A stretch of DNA of 64,000 nt. It comes from Rhododendron vialii. Its lineage: Eukaryota; Streptophyta; Magnoliopsida; Ericales; Ericaceae. The notes under the pieces are model-generated. The model searched no databases, was not told the DNA's origin, and worked only from the letters and a program-made list of their open reading frames with translations. The DNA lies in contig NC_080564.1 in assembly GCF_030253575.1 (NCBI RefSeq), positions 2,462,501 through 2,526,500 on the forward strand, written 5' to 3'. This document shows positions 1-10,969 of the stretch, in pieces. How positions within the stretch are numbered: the stretch's first letter is position 1; every line of letters starts with the position of its first letter. The position numbers were made by a program, and so were the translations under genes.

Positions 1-813
1 TTTTATTATCAATAATACTATGGTGATCACGACCATGTTTTGGATATCAAGTGATAAAAGGGGCCCCACAGCTGCATAATACTAACACGTCGCGTGGTAT
101 CCTAGACATGATTATCATGTCTTGCCATGCCTAGCCCGGTGACAAGCACAAGCCGTGCCATGAACATTCCTTTTTAACGATGACTTAGGTTCTTTTTCCC
201 ATAGTAGCATTGGCCGCCATGAACATTCCTTTTTAACGATGACTTAGGTTCTTTTTCCCATAGTTTGTGCTATCACGAGCATTGAAGCCAAACGGCCAAG
301 ACAAGGTCATGGCTTGTGCTCGTCACCGGGCTAGGCAAGGGATGACAAGACGTGTGCTTGTCGGTCACTGTAGTATTGCTCATCTTAATAAAATCAATTA
401 GGGGTGATAAACAAGCTGAGTACGTGTAGTTAGTTGTTCGAGTTTGATTTGAAAACTTAACGATTTCAAAATACGTTAACCTTAGCTTATTTATGAGACA
501 AGCCGATCTTGAATGAACTTTAATCAAGCCGAACAAGTGTTGATCACGAGTAGAATAATATGTTATACATCATGAGCTGAGTATTAGGTTGTTTGTGCTT
601 GGTTGGAAAGCTGAAGGTGCTTCAAAATATGTTCAAGCTTGATTTTATAATATATCGATCTTGAATGAGTTTTTAACCAACGAACATGAGCTTAAACTAA
701 TAAACTCGAGTATGTTGGTTAGTTTATCGGCCCGAAATCAATCCTTTACTTTCAGCGTACTTGTAGGTTAACTTTGAAGCCGTAATTTATTTGCTGTTTA
801 CTTTAATTTTTAG
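1..813. other. Intergenic DNA with short direct and inverted repeats
   Basis: No gene is recognisable here. A 49-bp block at 157-205 is repeated almost exactly at 216-264. A separate pair of inverted arms, about 115-160 and about 305-355, shares the core TAGCCCGGTGAC plus AGCACAAGCC, so the segment could fold back and may be a degraded MITE. The rest is AT-rich without a coding pattern. Confidence 0.5.
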
Positions 814-1008
814 GCATTCGTACTCTGCCTCTACTTGTACCTGGTGAGCTCAAGTCATTACTAGTACGGAAGTATTCTAAGATCTGGAGAAGATTTTGCT
901 GCTGTCTATGGGTTCTTTAAGAATCACATTAACATTCCATTTTTGGTCTCCGTACAGCTTGAGCGCAACATTCTTTCTAAAATTCGTGATCAGGGTTTGA
1001 CAGTTTAA
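814..1008 (+). pseudogene. Unrecognised coding remnant, possible last exon of an upstream gene
   Basis: A good splice acceptor (TTTTTAG) at 807-813 is followed by an open stretch rich in ordinary globular residues (starting IRTLPLLVPGELKSLL). Near 883 the open frame moves by one base, and the second frame runs through VYGFFKNHINIPFLVSV and KIRDQG to a TAA at 1006-1008. Two adjoining frames of this quality suggest an exon with a one-base insertion. I do not recognise the family. It is not the missing 5' part of the acyltransferase that follows. It could equally be a chance open stretch. Confidence 0.3.
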
Positions 1009-1876
1009 ATGGACACCGAACAAACACGAAAAGGTGTTTGCTAAAACAGAACGGGCAACTTCAGTAATTGTTGTCAGACATTACAGCTATGTTTAGATGA
1101 CCGGAATCATGAGTAGGAATAAGAATATGATTGCCAGGAATCAAATTCCTAGGAATTCAATGTCTGAAGTAATTATATTCTAGTGTTTGGATTGATTCAA
1201 TAATCTTATGTAGGAAACACGTAAACATTTCCATTTTATGAGGATAGAGTCATAAATCTCAGATTACCATGGGGTAATGGAGCCATTAGATTCACACGTA
1301 GGCTTGGAATGATGACTGATTAAATATGTCACCAAGAATTACATCCATATTCCGGTCTATTCCAAAGGTAGGAATCATGAATATGACATCACATTCCCAT
1401 TCCTCCTAAAGATTCCTGCCATCCCAACTGAGGCTACTACAAGTTCTCCTGTAGATGGAAAGTTCCTGTGTAGAAAACATTAAGCGAAATGTTCTAATTC
1501 GTTGTGATTTCCATACTGCAATCCTAGCAGATGGAGACAGTTTGACATGGATGGATGTCTTCTTTTACGGGATTTTCTTTCTCCATGGGGCTGATCATCT
1601 CACTGGAACCCGAAATAAATGAATCAGTTATTCTCACTGTTGTACGGCTTCATTTTTAATGAACGATCAAATAAAACAAAAAGGTTCATCCTGATGCCAT
1701 TGATAGAACCAAGCTCTTAATTCAAATCATGCTAATATTTACCTTAGATGGTAATGGGATTCACTTCTCAGTCATTACTTCTGATGGGTTTTATTTGGTT
1801 CATCGCAAAGATTTAGACAGGCATAATGGGTTGAGAGATCTTCATCAGGGGCCTCTAAAATATTGGTATTATTGCA
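1009..1876. other. Non-coding stretch, probably intron or intergenic
   Basis: No family resemblance was found. A segment at about 1090-1430 begins and ends with similar AGGAAT-rich sequence in opposite orientation and may be a worn MITE. An open frame at 1729-2013 begins in this stretch, but only its last part, after the acceptor at 1875-1876, is real coding sequence. Confidence 0.4.
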
Positions 1877-3414
1877 GGTTGGATGACCCTGTGATGTGGG
1901 GATTCAAGGGCTTTCCCACAATGGATGCAAATTTGGCACGATGGGTACTCGCTGCAGAGGACATATGCTTCAAGAATCCGGTGCTGTCATATTGTTTCCG
2001 ACTTGGTATGTAAGCTCATGCTAATTTGGTCCATTTTCTGATGTTTATTTTCCTTTTGTTCTTGTTATCTCTAACTAGTAACTTCTCTTGCCAATTTGCG
2101 CTATTTTCCAATGTTTATTTTCCAATGTTTATTTTTCTTTTGTTCTTGTTGTCTAACTAGTAACTTTGAAGCTTCTCTCAAATTAGAATTGTTATGCGCG
2201 GTATTCACTCGTTAACAAGATGAAAATGTTGAATCGTGGTTGTAGATCAGGGTTTCTAGAAGAATAGTTTTTCTGGTCCCATGTATTTGATAGTCTTATC
2301 CGGAAATGGCAAAAGGGATTCTTAATGTGGATTGTTAGTGCTTGGGTTCTTTCTTGCACTTAATCGGGGAAGTTAGTGGCGGGTTCGGTATATGCATGTT
2401 ATGTTGAGTAACAACATGCAGTCATATATGTACTATTATTCTGTCGCAATCCGGTATCACTACCAAAACTTTGAGGTGGGATGAAATAACATTTCATTAG
2501 AATGGAATTGTGATCGAGTAGCCCCGTAACGCCAGTAAACAAGCAACAAGTGAAATTACTCATATTACACAATTTTTATAGAGAATTCTACTTTTGTGAA
2601 ATTGTGTTATGTTGTATATTCACATGGCAAGTGGCGATTGGATATGTTGTCGTACACCTTTCTCAGTCTTAATTCGGTAGCTTTTTTTTAAAAATATTTA
2701 TATTCTACAAGGCTATGTCTTTTGGCAACACTCTAAGAGCTTTAAAGTTGATGTAATGTTGGATAATTGTTCTCTTTATTACGTGGAGCCTAGTAGGAAT
2801 CATTGATCATCAATTTTGTGATCCCTTATTGCTGGGGGTGTTTTCCCTATGCTTCGTTGAACTAGGTTCGCTCCTGAAAGAGTTCAATTCGCAGGGAAAT
2901 GCATACCTATAACAAGGGGTGGTGGAATTTATCAGGAACACATGAACGAAGCCCTTGACCGGTTAAGCGATGGAGCATGGGTACTTCCTATATAATTTAC
3001 GATGATTGCTTCTATTAGTATAACTTTGGCGTTGTTTTTTAGAATATTGCAATTCTGGAAAATTCGGGCTGCACCTTTCTGAATATGGTTTACAGCTCTT
3101 GTACGGTTGCACCTGCAGATTTATTATGGTACCAGCTTTGAAAATTTACCAAATGAACCTAGTTCGAGATACATGGTCTTGACTCATCATAGTCTGCTAT
3201 ATTTTGCTAATGTTATACAGAATTCTGGGGCTTAGAGCATCCACAGTGGAATAACCAAAACTATAGGATTGTTAAAGTTAACAATATTTTTTCAAAAAAG
3301 TGTTCACAGTGGCATAATGAAATTTGACAACATCTTAGCAACTCATCAAATTTTGGCCCTTGGATAATCAAAACTAGCAACCTTTAGCCAATAACCAAAA
3401 ACCTTTTCTCTTCC

Positions 3415-3463
<49 letters not shown>

Positions 3464-5415
3464 ATGTTTTTAAGAAGAATATTTTAGAAGAAGTTTTTGT
3501 TTTTTTTGCAAAACAGTAAAATTGTTTTTCAAAAACCATTTTTTAAAACTATATATTTTTTTCAAAAACTGTTATTTTAAAAAAAATTGTCTTTTTTTCA
3601 GAAACTTTTTTTAAAACTTTTTCCAAAGAGTGTTTTTTTTTTCAAAATAAAAGTTTTCAAAAAATTATTTTGAAATTCTAATAACCTTTTTTTTATTAGT
3701 TTGAAAACTATTTAAAAAAAATTTGTTTTATATGGTGGCAATTTTTTGATTTTTATAGGTTGAAAAGGTGACGTGGCAAGTTTTGATTATTCAATTTTGA
3801 TTATGCCATTGTGAACATCTACATTGCTAACCTTAGCAATCTCTTAAATGGATAACCAAAAAATGATGTGGCAACTTTTGATTATCCACGTTTGATTATT
3901 CCACTGTGGATGCTCTTATAATGTGTTTGTTGTTTTTTTGCAATTGTAGTCGGCTAAATTTTGGTACATAATTGCTTGCCTATGGTAATTTTCTCCATTT
4001 AGGTGAACCAAATATAAGACAATCTCATAAAATCTTCGGATTAGGCTGTCATGTACTAACAATGGGTAATTATAGTTGACCATTTTGTGGTTTGGCTGAA
4101 AAATAGCAGGTGGGCAAAGTGAACACAACCTCCATTAATACCAACATGATGCCTATTTAATTATAAAACACAATGCACATGCGGAATAGGATAAAGTACA
4201 AAGTCTAACCCCAGTGTTGGTGCTGTAAAGAATCTATGTTTCACTTGTTTTTCAGTTATTTTATTTTCTTCAAGATAGTGTCACCACGTCATAATCTCTC
4301 TCTCTCTCCATAAAACTAGAAGCTAATGTTAACTGAAAATTTGGATAAAAGAAGTGGCAAACTAATTGGTTTTTGCACGGAGATTTGGCGGGAAAAGATC
4401 TTCCCAGTCTATTGCCTGTAAAGGAACATTTTGCACCCATTTCACATTACCTACAAGGTGGTAATGCGTTCACTTGTAGACTGTGGGAGGTTTATTTGTT
4501 TCTTCGCCTAACCTCGGGGACAAAGTGTGATTACTCCTAACATAATATATGCTGGTCTGAACTTTATCTTTCTCTGTGCCATAAATCAGTTTTATCCTTT
4601 TACTTGTGCGGGAACTGCACTTGAAGTTCTTTTTATCTGGAATTTGCAGTTGCATACTTTTCCAGAGGGGAAAGTGTCTCAGGAAAATGAACCGATTAGA
4701 AGATTAAAGTGGGGGACTGCGAGTCTCATTGCTCGGGCTCCTGTAACCCCTATAGTTTTGCCCATTGTCCATCATGGTTTTCAAGAGGTAAGCTTCCCTA
4801 GTATTTCGTTGAATGTACCCAAAAAAGCATAGCCATTCGAAACTTTTCTCTATACATGTCAAGTTATTGGAGTTGGTATTATTGTTGCTGGTAATTGTGT
4901 TCTGTGCTGCTATTCTACGTTTTCCAATTTGCCCCAAGCCCATTATTTTGCTTCTCTGTGTACAAAACCTAAATGGGAAGCGATATACAGCATTGCTATT
5001 TTGGCATCCTTTCTTACTCTTCCATGTAGTTATATTTTTCCTATACACGGAGAAAAGAAAAATATGTTTCCTGTCCTTTACTTTAACATTGCTAACATCC
5101 CCTCCCTCCGTTAATTTTCAGGTGATGCCCGAGAAATATTTATTTGGCCGAAGGCCTCCTTTTCCGCTATTTAATAAGAAGATAACAATAACTGTGGGTG
5201 ACCCAATAGAATTTGATCTACCTAAAATGAGTGAGATGGCCGTGTCAATGTCCAAGGATTGTTCTTCTTCAAGTTCTGGATGGCCGAGCGCCACCCGTTT
5301 TGGACTGAATGAAGCTGCACAAAAGTGTCTCTATAGCAGCATATCGAAGCAAATCTGGGTGGTCATGGAGAACTTGCGGAATTTGGGCAAAACTTTTCTT
5401 AAACAAGATGATTAA
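1877..5415 (+). CDS. TAZ: Tafazzin-like phospholipid acyltransferase, first exon missing
   Basis: Four exons fit the plant tafazzin/N-acyl-PE synthase family (acyltransferase of membrane phospholipids, PlsC fold): 1877-2005, 2895-2980, 4650-4787 and 5122-5415, all with GT-AG introns and matching phases. Exon 1 reads DDPVMWGFKGFPTMDA and carries the Asp of the HX4D motif. The His should lie in the preceding exon. Exon 2 has the glycerophosphate-binding segment CIPITRGGGIYQEHMNEAL. Exon 3 has LHTFPEGKVSQ and PIVLPIVHHGF. Exon 4 has MPEKYLFGRRPP and ends with TAA at 5413-5415. The family's N-terminal 80 or so residues, including the NH of the HX4D box, are not found between position 1 and 1876. 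The 5' exon is either left of the window or lost. No internal stop is seen. Intron 2 carries a Tourist-like MITE. Confidence 0.88.
3235..3915. mobile_element. Tourist-like (PIF/Harbinger) MITE, copy 1
   Basis: The ends are inverted repeats (GAGCATCCACAGTGGAATA at the left, its complement at the right) flanked by the 3-bp target duplication TTA at 3232-3234 and 3916-3918. The interior is AT-rich, with long T and A runs and a (CT)n tract at about 3419-3461. There is no coding capacity. It lies in an intron of the tafazzin-like gene. A second copy is at 49094-49793. Confidence 0.85.
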
Positions 5416-6908
5416 AGTTGCAAGCTTTTTCTATAAAGACTTCACACACTGCTCAAGTGTTTGAAGTTTGTAGTGTTTCCAGCAGCAAGGAGGTAGTAAT
5501 TTGGCCTTCCGCCCATTCACAACATTGAAGTTTTTCATGATTTTTTGATTTCATTGTTTCCCATTTTGGGGGACTTTCTAATGTTCTTGACATAGATAAT
5601 TTTTTTGGGTCTGATTTATTTACCGAAATGTGCTCTGGTTAGAGAATGGAAATGGCATATTTTTACATTTGTGTCGTGTTTTGTATTTGTAAGTAATTAT
5701 GGTGAAAATATTGTAGTTTGAGGCCTGAATTGCAATTTGGTGTGCATGTGGCAGAGGGAAATTAGCCAGGAGGACCATTTTTTGGGTGATCGTTCTACCA
5801 CTTCCTGAAATTTGATTCGCATTATGGACTTGTAAGTAGTTCAGGTGAAAACATTGTTGTTTTTTTAGACCTAAATTGCAATTTGGTGTGCATGTACTGA
5901 GGAAAATAGCCAGTAGGACCATTTCTGGAGCATCCAGCACTTCCTGAAATTCAATACTCCATTTTCAAGTGTTTATTTATATATACAACGCACATTATTG
6001 GGAGTATGGAATAGATTTTTTTGTTTACTTTTTCTGTACCTGTAACGCCACTAATTCTATATTTTTATGGGAGTATCGGCATTGCCTAAAATTAGCTTCT
6101 TTCGATAAATGCTATGATGAGCGTTATCTACCTACGCTCTTGTCGCTTGGTATTTGGTTAGAATTTTGTGATGAAAGGGCTGAGCTGGTGCCTGGTGGAG
6201 CTAGAGCCACCGCCTGCAGCTTCTCTGTGTTTTTTCGTTGTATTACATTACAAGGTGTCTCGGGTCATCTTATCTCCGCGTTGCATGCGCATTTCTATTA
6301 GAACCATTGCCTTGCCATCTTTCACTGGTGCATCTTACTATTCTTTTTTTTTTTTTGATCCTATCTTACTATTCTCATCGCGGTTGATTTTGGCGGTGCA
6401 TCTGACAATTATTACAACTTTCTTAGTCTATTTTATTTACGTCTTACTAATACCATAATAACTATCTGCAGTGAATACGATTTTCATATGATTCTCTTAC
6501 TATTTCATTAGAATTAAACTACGATACTAAAAAAACAAGTAACATATGAAACTTAAACACTAGTACAGTACTATTTTGATGCAAAATTCTTCTCTTCTCC
6601 GTCCCCCACCCCACCCCACCAAATACTTTGAACACTTGCAAAAATTCTTTCATGGCCCTTTTTTTTTTTTTAATAAATTCGATGGCCCTTTTTTTCTTTT
6701 TAAAAAAAATTAAATGTTAGGAAATTATTTACTACCCAACTCACACCGACCCAAACGTACTCCCATAATTATTGAAAAAGTGTATCAGTTGGATCGATGT
6801 TAAATTTTTCTTGGAAAGTCACAAAAACTTTATAAATTTAAAAGACGAGTATGTTTTGCACAACTCAGACTTCAAAAAATAAATTTGGGTTTGAGAAATA
6901 AAACAAAG
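5416..6908. other. Intergenic: 3' flank of the acyltransferase and promoter side of the HemD-like gene
   Basis: No gene. At about 5680-5780 and 5820-5940 a segment of roughly 120 bp occurs twice in direct orientation (shared words AATTGCAATTTGGTGTGCATGT and AGGACCATTT). The remainder is T-rich. The open frames at 5969-6458 show no family resemblance. Confidence 0.5.
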
Positions 6909-7880
6909 ATGGTGGTGGGAATGAAATCCCCAATGGCCGTACAAAACACCCAATCCCCCACCGTTCACAACCACTCCGCCGCCCGCCGTTCAATCGCTTT
7001 CACGACGCCGGAAAACTACGCCGCCCGTCTCTCCCACCTCCTCCGCCTCAAGGGCTGGGCCCCACTCTGGTGCCCCACCGTCCTCGTCCAAACCACCCCA
7101 CACACCAAATCCTCCCTCCTCCTCCACCTCTCCCCACCAAACCCTAACTCTAACCCCAATAATAAACCATCGCTCGAATCCTACTCCGCTATCGCATTCA
7201 CTTCCAGAACCGGAATCTCAGCTTTCTCTGAAGCCCTAGAAGACGCCGTTGAATCCCCCTTGCTCCCATACGGCGACGTTTTGACGATCTCTGCCCTAGG
7301 AAAGGACTCGGAGCTTTTAAAAGACGAATTTATCGAACGGATTTGCGAGAATCGTAAGCGAATTAGGGTTTTGGTTCCTAAAATATCGACGCCGGGGGGA
7401 ATTGTGGAGGAGTTAGGGTTTGGCGGCGGCCGGAGGGTTTTGTGCCCGGTGCCAGTTGTGGTGGGGCTGGAAGAGCCGTTGGTGGTGCCGAATTTCCTGC
7501 GGGAATTGGAGTCGAATGGGTGGGTGGCGGTGAGGGTGGACGCGTACGAGACGCGGTGGGCGGGGAGGGAGTGCGCGGGGGAGGTGGCGGGGAGGGCTCT
7601 GGGGGGAGGAGGAGAAGGGGAGGGGGGTTTGGACGCGGTCGTGTTTACGAGTACGGCGGAGGTGGAGGGGATGTTGAAGAGTTTGGGGGAGTATGGTTTG
7701 GATTGGGGGAGGGTGAAGGGGAAGTGGCCGGAATTGGTGGTGGCTGCCCACGGGCCGGTTACGGCGGCCGGGGCGGAGAGGTTGGGGGTGGGGGTGGATG
7801 TGGTGAGTGAGAGGTTTGCTAGTTTTGAAGGAGTTGTTGATGCACTTGCTTTGAGATGGAATAAAGCTTTGGAATGTTAA
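6909..7880 (+). CDS. HemD-like (uroporphyrinogen-III synthase family) protein, intronless
   Basis: A single exon of 323 codons with the two-lobed HEM4/uroporphyrinogen-III synthase layout. Lobe one begins SIAFTTPENYAARLSHLL and has AIAFTSRTGISAF, the counterpart of the substrate-contacting TS segment. Lobe two has DAVVFTSTAEVEGML and VVAAHGPVTAAGAERLGV, matching the conserved GPxTA and following helix, then ASFEGVVDAL near the end. The family cyclises hydroxymethylbilane to uroporphyrinogen III in plastids (haem and chlorophyll synthesis). The first ATG in frame is 6909. The frame is open upstream to a TTG at 6885, but that is not a normal start. The N-terminus is Ser/Thr/Asn-rich and may act as a transit peptide. 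It is a divergent member, so true synthase activity is inferred. The coding strand is C-rich in the first third and strongly G-rich from about 7400 to 7810. Confidence 0.8.
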   Translation: MVVGMKSPMAVQNTQSPTVHNHSAARRSIAFTTPENYAARLSHLLRLKGWAPLWCPTVLVQTTPHTKSSLLLHLSPPNPNSNPNNKPSLESYSAIAFTSRTGISAFSEALEDAVESPLLPYGDVLTISALGKDSELLKDEFIERICENRKRIRVLVPKISTPGGIVEELGFGGGRRVLCPVPVVVGLEEPLVVPNFLRELESNGWVAVRVDAYETRWAGRECAGEVAGRALGGGGEGEGGLDAVVFTSTAEVEGMLKSLGEYGLDWGRVKGKWPELVVAAHGPVTAAGAERLGVGVDVVSERFASFEGVVDALALRWNKALEC

Positions 7881-10800
7881 TCGGGATTCCCAAGTTGGAT
7901 TTGAGTTTTGTACGTTCAGGAATTTGGATGAATTTGATAATGAGGTTTCTTGCTTACAATTTCACCATAATGTTACATTTGCAACAATAGGTTTGAATGA
8001 CACTGTGAAATGTCACCAACGAGTGTAAATGCTCTTATTTTTTCGTCGAGTTTGTGGTAGTTCGCAGTGGAGAACCAAAGTGAATAATTTGTTTGTCGCG
8101 GCGGGGGTGGTTCAGGCATGGGCCAGTGGTGGCGGAGGGACGGAGAGGTGGCTGTATTCGCATCCTGTATCGATATCAGTGCTCTATAGGTCCGGTCGAA
8201 TTGCCAAGTTAAGAGTTTACCCTCAGCTAAACTGCCAAATCATCTGTTCCCCCCTTGGTGACTTCACAAATACATATAGATATCAAATGCGCTAACTTAA
8301 TTTAAAGCATTTATTCCCTCTGTAATTTTTTTTTTTTACGTAACTCAAAACAGCCAAATAGGATCTATCATGGCTGTTTTCAACGATTCTGGGTTGTTTA
8401 TTTCCTTGATAAGCGTATATCGCCAATGTCGGGAATATTGATAAAGATTTGGTCGAATCATATTTTAGATTAAAAATATGATTCGTTCCAATAGATCTCA
8501 ATATCCGATGAACTTCATTATTTGCATGGATTTACATGATCTTATTTAACCATTCAAACTATTTACATATATGAGACATCACATGACGGTCCAATGCTGG
8601 CACTGGCTGGATGCCGGCCGGCTGACTTTTAATATCCATGATATCTTGTGCTTGATAAAGACCGAAAGAATTAAGAATATTTTGGTTTGTCTAAGAAACC
8701 TGCGATGCTTTCGAAGATGCCACTTAACTCGTGTGGTAATGTAAATAAATGTACTAGTAGTTGACAAGCACATGGCTTGTGACAGGAGAATAACAAGCAC
8801 AAAATTTTACTAGGAGGGTTCTAACGTCATTCGCGCATCCATCGGTTATAGGCGGATCAACAACTTTGGTTTCGGCCTAGTTCAGGCTTTACATTTCCAA
8901 TATAGCTTTCTTCTTGTTGATTTCTCTCGTAAACTGATTTGATTATCTATTGAACTTCTTGCTCTTTCAAATGTGACTTTCTGCGAAATATGACGGGTTT
9001 TATTACTTTATTCAATATCAAGCTGAATAGATATACGCAAGAGTATATTTTTGATCTTAACTTACGCAAGAGGATTTTTTTTGGGATCAATTTGTAAGAT
9101 CTTATTATCTTCCAGAGTAGTCAATTGTGAATGTAAATATTATTCTTTTGTATCCTTTTAGTTTTGCTTCGTATTATCAATGTTTTTCACTATTCTTTAA
9201 AACTTATTATGTGACTTTCCGTGCATGACATGGTGAGTTTTATTTATAATACTAACATTAATTATACTGGGTAAACATACGTAAGAGATTCTTTTGATCA
9301 TAGCATAACATATTATATCAATGAGAGTATTTGAAATATACTTCACTATTCTTCCTCCCTCCTTCAGCTCCAGCTCTCTTTTCTCTCTCTCTAGACTGAG
9401 CACTGGCAGAGTTCTCAAGTCTTCTGCCCGCGAAGTTCCCCTGAGGTAGTGCAGTACCATCTTCCGGTACAAAATATTTCATCCATTTCAAGCTACTTTG
9501 CAGTTTGTGTTCCAATTGTGTATATGTTATTTATGTTTTCTAGTACGATTACATTCAGCCACTCAAAGAGTCTCATTTTGATGATCAGAGTCATTCATTT
9601 TGTTTTTTAGTTCAACCCCGTCGGTAAGTAAGGTCAAATAACAGTTGTTCCGATTCATTGCTTGAATAATCATTTGTTGAAGTCCACTTGAGTTAATTTT
9701 GTTATAGTTACTTGAGTTAATTTTGTTATAGTTTACAGCGAAACAAACCAAACTCTACAATGTGAACAACTCTAATTATCTAAGTAAGATTAGGTGTAGA
9801 CCCCACATAGGGTGGATAAATTCACTCTTTCGCTGGGTGGGTGAATAGAATTGCACTCTATAAGTTTGTGTGAATATTCACATGCTCAGATGGCGTACAC
9901 TTTGGTGGTCTTTTGATTTTTTTTCTACTTAATTTCACTCTCTTTCAAGTTTCATTTGAATCTTCTAGATATTTGGTTGGTATTGCTTATGTTATTGCTT
10001 GCCAATTTCTAGGTTCTTCTCTGTGGGTTCCCTTTTTATGGTATGCTGTGCATGCAGAGACGCAAACATCCACACATAGAATGAAACAAAAAGCTAAGAG
10101 AGTAGGAGAATGCAAATTGGAAACAAATGCAAACAAAGAGACTTCAACCCAGGACCTCCCATAAACTGTGAAACCATGCAAGATTACCATTCCAAAACCC
10201 AAGGCTGTTACCAACTGGCCCAAGAATGTATATCAAGCTATAAAACATGATATATGTGAGGCAACATAGTTGGATTTGAGTGCTCGCTTTCTGGTTGTTT
10301 TGTGCTTGTAATAAGATGTCTCCGGGGATCATATGATGAACTTGATTTAATTTTGTAATTGAATAAGGTTGCTATTCTGCAGAATTGGAAGAATCTCTCT
10401 CTTTAAGCGCATGCTCTTTAGATTTTTTGCACTTAACGATAAATTAAAATTTTGTCCTTACTCCTTATTCCTTAAAATCAGTTTTAAGGTTCATGACATG
10501 GGTGACGACAATGAAGGGGTAAAATTCAGTTAAGGCAATGAGGTAGAACAGTTTTGCACTGTTCATGATATTTCTGATGCAATGACATCTGATATGCCTC
10601 AAGTTATGACACAAAGTGTTAGAGAACTCATGTTTTCAAACACCTGTATGACCAGGGACGGATACAGGTGGGTGCCGGGGTGCCAGGCTCCTGCACAACA
10701 CTAAATTCTCCCCTTAATTATACTAGTTTTCAGGTTCATTTGGGAAAGTTTTTAAGGGATTGGCCCCTGCAAGTCCCTTGGCTTAAAAAAAAATCTTAAA

Positions 10801-10969
10801 GTTTTTATATCTGTTGGAAAAAAAGCCATAAAAAATTTGAAGTTAGCAAATATTTTGGGTTGCGTCTGTAAATTAAATGGCGGCTATGTACATACATGTC
10901 TCTTGCTCAAGCTTTTTCATAGCAATATATACTAATGAAATATACACTTTACTGTCAATGTAGAACATC
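7881..10969. other. Three-kilobase intergenic region without a recognisable gene
   Basis: AT-rich DNA with scattered open frames that show no family resemblance. A 24-bp unit (ACTTGAGTTAATTTTGTTAT...) is tandemly doubled at 9686-9733. About 10105-10240 holds a degraded repeat. The segment ending at 10969 is the 5' flank of the kinesin gene. Confidence 0.5.
9686..9733. repeat. Perfect 24-bp tandem duplication
   Basis: Two identical adjoining 24-bp units that begin ACTTGAGTTAATTTTG. The site is non-coding. Confidence 0.9.

Noticed and set aside
4704-5121. Open frames extending through the tafazzin introns (4813 on plus, 4704-5048 on minus)
   Set aside because: The conserved protein resumes exactly at the acceptor at 5120-5121. 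The upstream part is intron.
6885-6908. Start of the HemD-like frame at 6885, and of LecRK frames at 50663 and 56591
   Set aside because: These positions are TTG, not ATG. The true first ATGs are 6909, 50666 and 56594.
7413-7810. Long overlapping frames on both strands of the HemD-like gene
   Set aside because: They result from the extreme G/C bias of the real frame, are Pro/His- or Gly/Glu-only, and have no family resemblance.
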